Shown one piece after another: positions 63,801 through 64,000 of a DNA stretch of 64,000 nucleotides. The DNA lies in NCBI RefSeq assembly GCF_031851795.1, contig NZ_CP134696.1:2093001-2157000 (forward strand), in the 5' to 3' direction. The notes below the pieces were generated by a model, which ran no database searches, had not been told where the DNA came from, and saw only the letters and a list, made by a program, of their open reading frames with translations. Every line of letters starts with the position of its first letter. The stretch's first letter is position 1. This DNA comes from Pontibacter sp. G13 (GTDB lineage: Bacteria > Bacteroidota > Bacteroidia > J057). The position numbers and the translations under genes were made by a program.

Positions 63801-64000
63801 AGTGGAGCCATTGCCATCTCCAAAGTCCCAGAGATATGAATAAGTCCCAGCAGGCGTCACCGAAGAATTGAACTGGACAGCCAGTGGCGCGGTACATCCT
63901 GAAGTTGGGCTAGCGGTGAAATCCACATTGGCCACCTGAGTCACAGAGATCAGATCGTTGATGATCCGAGTGTCGGTACAGCCATTGTCATCGGTGACCA
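42825..64000 (-). CDS. Giant PKD-repeat surface protein with T9SS type B sorting domain (5' end beyond window)
   Basis: The open frame spans the whole 21 kb to the right edge, more than 7,050 codons; the true start is outside the window. The visible order is 78 complete PKD domains (~84 residues each, core W.FGDG...P.H.Y...G.Y.V.L.V...GC.D), then from ~44220 to ~43095 about four FN3-like domains with recurring YRIYR/YC..YRI strands, and at 42825-43095 a gliding-motility/CHU_C-type domain starting APSAFSPNGDGHNDVF and ending KGSITLMR. The last is a type B signal, so the protein crosses the outer membrane by T9SS and is probably anchored as a long adhesin or filament. Each PKD unit has one Cys near its start (GC.P) and one near its end (NGC). 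Composition fits the core genome, so it is not part of the islands. Confidence 0.95.
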   Translation of the reverse strand, partial: VTDDNGCTDTRIINDLISVTQVANVDFTASPTSGCTAPLAVQFNSSVTPAGTYSYLWDFGDGNGSTSPNPLHTYLSAGDHEVTLTVTDLNGCQEQETKQNFVVINNPTASFTGLTTTVCLGQPAQFQNLSVGADSYTWNFGDGNTSTGTNPTHTYSVPGTYTVSLTANNSGGCSDFTALTNVVTVFPAPAPSFTASNNIGCNSPLLVSFNDNSTGNIISWEWDFGNGNFSLGQNPTTTYSTSGTYDVSLTVTTADGCQATELIPNLVVLQEPDADFAVSQDEGCVPLSVNFLDLSTSATDPIVSYVWAFGDGNISGLQNPTNVYTTPGQYTVSLTVTTASGCQDTEIYQYIEAGTRPTAAFDATPRIVCVGQNVSFTDLSTGGATDFSWNFGDGTGNNLQNPNHIYQDTGFFSILHIAEYLGCRDTIIEPQFIQVVGPLVDFTFTPAQGCNPPVDVQFFDISSGANQWFWDFGDGNTSTTQNPNHTFNTAGLFNVTLTVTDSTLGCVNQMTQQIAMTNPIANFSAPTTFGCAPMTVGFVNNSVGTINYLWDFGDGNISTDASPSHTYDSPGVYTVQLVASDGICADTLTLTNYINTVGPSADFTQNIQTGCAPLPVTFTSTSTPSPSSSIVNYVWNFGDGGVAVGPNPTYSFSSAGSWDVTLTVLDANGCQDTITRTDLILPTQPDADFISADTLSCPGGFISFTNLSTGNGLSYLWDFGDGTSSTVPDPTHLYPANANYTVTLVVTDINGCTDIDGRLNYISVGKPTAAFVADSTNATCPPLLVNFSDVSSADVTDYYWDFGDGSISTLANPSKIYARAGAYDITLIVTNALGCRDTVSTPNFINIAGPSGSFSFFPTLGCQPLNVTFTVNSPDPSFTYQWDFGDGVGGAGTTTNHTYTTDTIANPILLVEDAGGCQVPITNPNNITILALPQVGFTANLTEICLGETISFTNTTTSERPIIGYFWEFGDGNTSTDIHPVHTFLDTGTYVVNLQVTTLDGCSDTLATPLEIRVTEPPTAIFSGTPLTGCIPFPVTFTDASTGDFPLVDYEWDFGDGFQDNGQTILPHIYSDAGTHTVTLTVTDSRGCTGTTSRTVTANALPPVDFDAFRYGCAPINVAFSDQTLGASPAVAWDWDFGDGTSSTMQNPNHAYVNDGFYTVSLEVTDANGCVSSLSRTDYIQLEHPVADFSSNSGITCPPQTVSFNDLSIPDTTIGWAWDFGDGTPIDNSQNPTHIYHASDTFDVQLIVTNIFGCADTMYKPNHVITYDPPTATFTVSDTSACVPQNIVFTSTSVPVGAALTDYTWDFGTGSGTTTPTASFLYTVPGIYTASLIVADGNGCRDTATQTIYINPNPTADFVAGDTVGCATTTIPFFDQTTGTNAPVAWEWDFGDGTNGITQNPSNTYFADGTYTVSLKVTDVNGCQDSITKTDYIVLDHPDAEFAADQVKTCPGTDVTFNDLSTGNFSMTNWIWDFGDGTFPVATQTPTHVYTSEGFYDVELIVTDALGCQDTLEKSVYIEVYGRPDADFTYTPTQGCQPLTVTFADASTDGPSAPIVSYQWDFGDGGASVVPNPVYVYSTFGTYTVQLVVTDANGCQDSISYDVDVLQIPAVDFVANTEVGCAPTAITFTDITTTPYVKVAWFWDFGDGNTSTSAAPVHTYAVDGNYDVKLVVTDQNGCVDSLTQTQFIRLSHPVADFSLSSAVVCPNIPIGVEFTDTSIPDTTLVSWAWEFGDGFSSTAQNPNHSYAAPGLYTISLITTNILGCRDTLIRTDEITVLDPPVASFQMDDTANCAPLLVNFTDVSTAGGSALTNWKWTFGDGDSTFAQHPSHSWANPGVYTVALTVTDLNGCETTYSETVESYELPVSNFLSADTLGCAPQATSFINLSTSAYPLVEYRWFIGDQFGPTDSIINQVNPTYTFTDDGDYYAGLVVIDANGCRDSLLRPNYIRLSHPIADFTLDQSDVCPGEPIGVTFTDTSIPDTTLATWAWDFGDGGTSTLQDPSYSYPVPGSYDVVLTVTNVLGCSDSDTLSGSINVSIPPTAALTVADTADCIPFAVNFTDASVQGDGTIIDWRWDFGNGDSSFVQSPSYTFDSAGTYQVRLITSDDNGCADTTYQTIIAFPLPTADLATADTFGCAPHSLTFTDQSTGFYGIATWTWDFGDGGSSGFKNPTYTYAADGTYDVTLTVMDVNGCVDDTTYTNYIRLTHPTADFTQDVREGCPGLSVQFTDLSTPDHPIVGWEWDFGDGGTSTLQHPVHVFDSAGKFDVQLVVTNDQGCTDTIEVNGLIDIFTPPTAITQPLDIAGCTPFEVDFEDQSTIGSSPLVTWAWDFGNGETSNLEDPLAITFAVADTYQVQLIVVDGNGCADTTLTEVISHPLPTADFTANETLSCAPVSISFVDQSTGAFPAVAWEWDFGDGNTSSSQNPVHTYSSNGDYTVTLIMEDVNGCRDTVEKTDYIGLRPPVAAFNTDVAAGCSGLTVNFTDLSTSDTTIVGWVWEFGDGLASTLQNPSHTYASQGNYTVRLVVTNAVGCQDTLELVNAVEVYIPPTPAFTVVDSVGCAPFAVDFTNTSFGTVSAIASYAWDFGDGDTSILENPSHLFPTPGTYTVTLQATDGNGCTAVTTRAITVNDIPTADFFANATRGCTYTPISFTNASTGPAVLVDYLWDFGDGNTSTDASPTHVYGVDGVYDISLIITDVNGCRDTLIRPSYITISRPTAAFTQDQNAGCPDLSVQFTDTSVPDTTLVSWLWDFGDGQSSTQQNPVHEFATAGAYDVTLVVTNVEGCSDTLTVSSAVQIYAPPTAVMTPSAGAGCTPFTVSWTEASSASAGATVVAWAWDFGNGATSGNQHPSYTYDSAGVYTVTLIATDSRGCPDTTTQTVESLVLPTANLVGVPQVGCAPQAINFTDISTGPRNLTSWEWHFGDGNSDSVQHPIHSYLLDGTYTVELRVEDLAGCRDTVVMTDYIRLTRPAPSFTVDDDEVCPGTPIHFTDTSVPDTTLTNWAWDFGDGNTSTAQHPTHSYAAAGTYDVQLIVTNVNGCSDTVLMNDAIEILLPPTPDFAVSDTAGCVPYEIAFTNTSIGTISQVSSFAWSFGDGDSSVLEDPVHTYTAAGTYTITLDIADDNGCTASTSQSITIHEVPTADFFSNGTSGCTFATIDFVNVSLGSAPLVSYAWSFGDGDSSSNQTPSHVYSTNGSFDVTLVVTDLNGCRDTLTRANYVDISRPTAAFTQNITNGCPGLTVDFTDTTLPDTTLTTWEWNFGDGFFSNQQHPSHTYQTPGVYDVTLVVTNAVGCRDTIELASAVEIYAPPTAQFTAPSMGGCRPFTWAPTDQSSAAAGANVVDWQWDFGNGASANIQSPSYTFDTAGVYTVTLIATDDRGCADTTFQSVTSLELPVADFSGTPRVGCSPQDVSFTDLTTGPNNLVQWTWDFGDGNTSNVQHPVHTYASDGPYLVRLRVEDLAGCRDTVFKTNYIRLSRPAPSFTVDDDEVCPGTPIHFTDTSVPDTTLTNWAWDFGDGNTSTAQHPTHSYAAAGTYDVQLIVTNVNGCSDTVLVNDAIEILLPPTPDFAVSDTAGCVPYEIAFTNTSIGTISQVSSFAWSFGDGDSSVLEDPVHTYTAAGTYTITLDISDDNGCTASTSQSITIHEVPTADFFSNGTSGCTFATVDFVNVSLGSAPLVSYAWSFGDGDSSSNQTPSHVYSTNGSFDVTLVVTDLNGCRDTLTRANYVDISRPTAAFTQNITNGCPGLTVDFTDTTLPDTTLTTWEWNFGDGFFSNQQHPSHTYQTPGVYDVTLVVTNAVGCRDTIELASAVEIYAPPTAQFTAPSMVGCRPFTWAPTDQSSAAAGANVVDWQWDFGNGASANIQSPSYTFDTAGVYTVTLIATDDRGCADTTFQSVTSLELPVADFSGTPRVGCSPQDVSFTDLTTGPNNLVQWTWDFGDGNTSNAQHPVHTYASDDTFRVELQVVDLFGCRDTVVRDEYIRLTRPTASFSLDETRGCPNLTVNFTDTSIPDTTLVSWLWNFGDGQASTDQHPSHTYANPGAYTVSLTITNVLGCTQTATYSDTLFVVTPPAVAFGVSDTAGCRPLAVAFSDSTVVASGSTPLASWAWNFGDGNSSTDQHPSHTYTTAGTYTVTLTTIDGEGCTGTSSTSITVHDLPQAAFVSNLEVGCAPQTVLFTDLSVGTANIVGWEWSFGDGKQKISQHPGHLYVADGIYDVQLVIFDQFGCSDTVVQPQLIRLSHPQAQFTSNTTEICPGGQVDFSDTSIPDTTIVSWLWDFGDGFFSNQQHPSHLYTASGMYDVSLVVTNALGCSDTLLLTDYIEVATKPATAFAPSDLEGCMPLAVDFTNNSAAATWPIVAYAWDFGDGNQSVVPAPSHTYDTAGTYTVELVATDQNGCTDTTRIDIEVHPLPTASFMSPDTLGCSPRDVVFVNMSNGPNTLTSHFWDFGDGNTSTLSFPTHTYAADGLYDVQLIVEDFNGCRDTMVRSEYIRLSRPVVDFSADQTEVCPGISIQFSDETIGDTTLASWLWEFGDGTASTDQNPTKLYTQAGQYTVRLTVTNVLGCSETLELTQLIDVIDPPVAAFTLASLEGCGSLTLDIANGTVENSHPVTLWQWDFGDGNTSGVEAPTHTWADTGTYVVQLIATDALGCADTTHQSVVIHPNPIAAFTPNDSLGCAPAMITFFDQSTGPAPFVQWQWNFGDGNTSNLPVPLHTYTADGIYGVSLIVTDLEGCTDTIVKPALIRLSHPVADFNVDQQSVCPATTVSFTDASTPDTTIVNWFWNFGDGTTGNGQHTSHTYTTEGEYDVTLIITNVLGCQDTIVKSNYIEIYHPPTVDFAASDTNGCVPQSIALTNLSAGNPAPIVSWAWDFGNGDTTSVQEPNIFYGTAGSYLVTLTAVDALGCTATDSLRINIYERPEADFASSDTAGCAEFVQLFDLTTSGNTLTDWQWTFGDGDTSYLQSPVHTYDQSGTYSVRLIVADEFGCRDTATKVDYITLTRPIASFAVDADVICPNAPLQFFDLSIPDVPLTNWVWDFGDGDTASGAFPIHTYTQPGTYTVTLQITNVFGCTDTETGVVEVIQPPIAQFMVPDIEGCAPFAVDFLDQSVGFAAPVIFWSWDFGDGNSSISQHPQHTYLAAGSYTTTLTVFDGNGCAADTTIAFTVNPIPVSDFTADRRRGCAPMTVEFSQLASGINGVSTFLWDFGDGNQSTQANPSHTYTADGDYTVTLVVGDVNGCSDTLVWTDFIRLSHPEIGFAFDPTNGCEQAPVAFSDTSQSDTTLVSWLWNFGDGNTATDQNPLHIYQDTGRYSVTLTVTDLLGCSSTDTVDDVIEVFRNPIAAFSPGDTIGCPPFDLQFFNQSTGTDAAIVAYKWDFMTGDTSNLVNPNYAFQTTGTYEMALIAIDEHGCQDTATTEIVVRPHPQPEFASSDTFGCAPATILFTDQTLSTLPITGWLWDFGDGNTSTAQFPTHSYASDGDYTVSLTVTDLAGCVGVMEKPDFIQLSHPTAEFAYDKDIICPGDTIFFRDESIADTTLVSWLWDFGDGNTSSDPSPFHAYITPGTYSVTLTITNRYGCSDQIVKADIIQTLQRPISDFTPSATSGCAPLQVKFTNTTQVTSAPIASWEWDFGDQAGSIFTNPNNTFEDPGTYDVRLIATDSYGCTDTTIQTLQSFVAPTANFAASDSIGCAPTTLNFLDQSQQGDGPITNWIWTFGDGNASLQQFTANSYKNDGFYDVSLVVVDANSCRDTLVKPAYIRLSHPQAEFATSSASVCPGELMSFVDQSIPDTTIVAWDWDFGDGSSSTDQNPTHLYSQAGDYAVTLTVTNVLGCSHSLKKQAIVEVHTPPTTVFTPSALSGCAPLTITLNDNSTGNSSPIVDWAWAFGDGDTSAAQNPNHTFTQPGTYTVSLTTTDNLGCGSSITRDITVHELPVANFMTPDTLGCAPSTITFSDLSSSTTPLASWIWDFGDGNGSSQQFPTHTFQTEGEYDITLTAIDANGCRDTLTREVYIKLSNPEAAFTFDVPAGCPGMEVFFTDESIADTTLISWAWDFGDGTGSFVRHPSHVYQTPGLYTVSLTVTNAVGCTHTIVQNGAISVSVPPVAAFSLSDTIGCAPFAPTFTDLTQTTSAPVVGWMWDFGNGDTSDLQEPFYSFTDAGTYEITLTVTDDLGCVDSAKQVVISTPSPTAEFMVLGQLGCAPFETQFVDQSSGEHLLTGWFWDFGDGNIATVRHPSHIYDVDGDYTVSLIVTDEIGCRDTVSKSDLIQLSHPDMEIVADLHAGCPGTTVTFEPGGIADTTLVGWFWDFGDGNTSILERPQHRYSQAGVYDVQLIVTNVLGCTDTVEEIGFIDIYQPPVAMISASDTNACVPSAIEFEDLSTSTAGIVSWEWYLDGISKGSSQQVSHFFQAEGFYDMSLQIVDANGCADTAVMTVGIRPIPVAHFAVSDTQSCSPAVLSFFDQTVHAPTQWLWDFGDGNTSTDQNPVHTYAEDGIYSVSLTVTDQFGCSDEFERINLINLDHPEASFSVDYDPSCPPVIATFTASGSGLKGIAKWEWNFGDGNTSVTTLDQVVHSYNTSGLYDVSLTATDSLGCTFTVTESQLVNVLGDVQPDLVSLHRVSVLSASQVEVIFSAYPEDDFDHYTIYREEPGQGYVPVYESFYVNDTLYIDQGMDTEVRSYCYKVTVTNHCGTESTLALSDRHCTIEAKAVPIPGQVLVSWTPYRGWDEVAQYEIYRVESYNLNTISFLGVVPGTTTRFGDVFEDCFVDVSYRIKAIGTREIEEAWSDTTAIFSEQGITGASNEIVRATVENNAEVLIEWKDFALPGLAIMYLEKAEDGGTFQTVATLPPGEEKFIDEDVRVMNHSYHYRMYAQDSCGNYTPYSNEAHTVVTTAGKVGSAPRLSWTPYEDWKFNVDAYRIEVFNDTSGQWEMVDRVQGTILEYIDTQTALDQPRYCYRIWAEELGGNGAVSLSNEICVDVETAVYAPSAFSPNGDGHNDVFYLSGFHVETYNLQIYSRWGMLLYETNNIDDGWDGTFGGIPVKEGVYVYVARGRGFNGRPYTAKGSITLMR
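44225..63950 (-). repeat. PKD array: 78 units, of which 63 form 21 A-B-C triads
   Basis: Counting every domain from the upstream edge, numbers 1-14 are irregular. From unit 15 (about 60.5 kb) to unit 77 the order A-B-C repeats 21 times without a break, and unit 78 is a single A-type unit. A units carry C-P-G...SIPDTTLVSW. B units begin PPTA.F..SDT.GC.P. C units end YAxDGxYDV...NGCRDT...YIRLSHP. The triad period is ~255 residues. Confidence 0.85.
52147..55163 (-). repeat. 1,521 bp tandem duplication inside the PKD array
   Basis: The segment ~52147-53645 and the segment ~53668-55163 are almost identical at an offset of exactly 1,521 bp (for example ACCGATTGGAAGGTCGTATC at 52321 and 53842). The period equals 507 codons, six PKD domains or two triads, so the frame is kept. 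Only scattered single-base differences remain, while other triads have diverged strongly. Confidence 0.9.

Overview
The window is from a free-living member of the Bacteroidota (Saprospiria- or Cytophagia-like; the exact class cannot be fixed from sequence alone). The signs are two type IX secretion (T9SS) C-terminal sorting domains, a giant PKD-repeat surface protein ending in a gliding-motility-type (type B) sorting domain, many Bacteroidota-style lipoproteins with short lipoboxes, a one-piece hybrid sensor kinase/AraC regulator, and a near absence of Shine-Dalgarno-like sites.

Region 1 (1-14.3 kb) is mostly ordinary chromosome. It holds a serine hydrolase cut by the window edge and overlapping a small envelope protein, a secreted unknown, and an SDR oxidoreductase with its TetR regulator and palindromic operators. 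A PEGA-like lipoprotein, the hybrid two-component regulator, a delta-60-repeat T9SS cargo, a BamA/TamA-like barrel, a lipoprotein sulfatase and an exported Gfo/Idh/MocA protein follow.

Region 2 (14.4-20.9 kb) is an accessory island. A ~250 bp leader repeat precedes three AT-rich single-gene units separated by attC-like hairpins; a second copy of the leader precedes a Gabija-like defence pair (OLD/TOPRIM ATPase plus UvrD-like helicase).

Region 3 (20.9-36.0 kb) returns to core-like genes: an exported thioredoxin-fold protein, a DUF2141 protein, a membrane-bound AraC regulator, an SRPBCC protein, a CNT nucleoside transporter, a VOC protein, two alpha/beta hydrolases, an S9 peptidase, a degenerate SDR and a SUKH-like protein.

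Region 4 (36.0-42.7 kb) holds two more accessory islands in minus orientation. Each is led by another copy of the same leader repeat. The second contains a FunZ/Sll1717-type P-loop ATPase and is bounded by 41 bp direct repeats.

Region 5 (42.8-64.0 kb and beyond) is one minus-strand gene of more than 7,000 codons. It encodes 78 complete PKD domains in the window, 63 of them in 21 consecutive three-domain super-repeats, followed by about four FN3-like domains and a T9SS type B signal. A 1,521 bp (six-domain) tandem duplication sits inside it.

The most unusual system is the leader-repeat/attC-like cassette arrangement. It occurs four times in full plus one solo palindrome, always on the upstream side of accessory genes and in their orientation. 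In three copies the first start codon lies 13-20 nt after a conserved TAGTTG junction. It looks like an integrase-less, integron-like or otherwise undescribed cassette-capture system. No recombinase is visible in the window.
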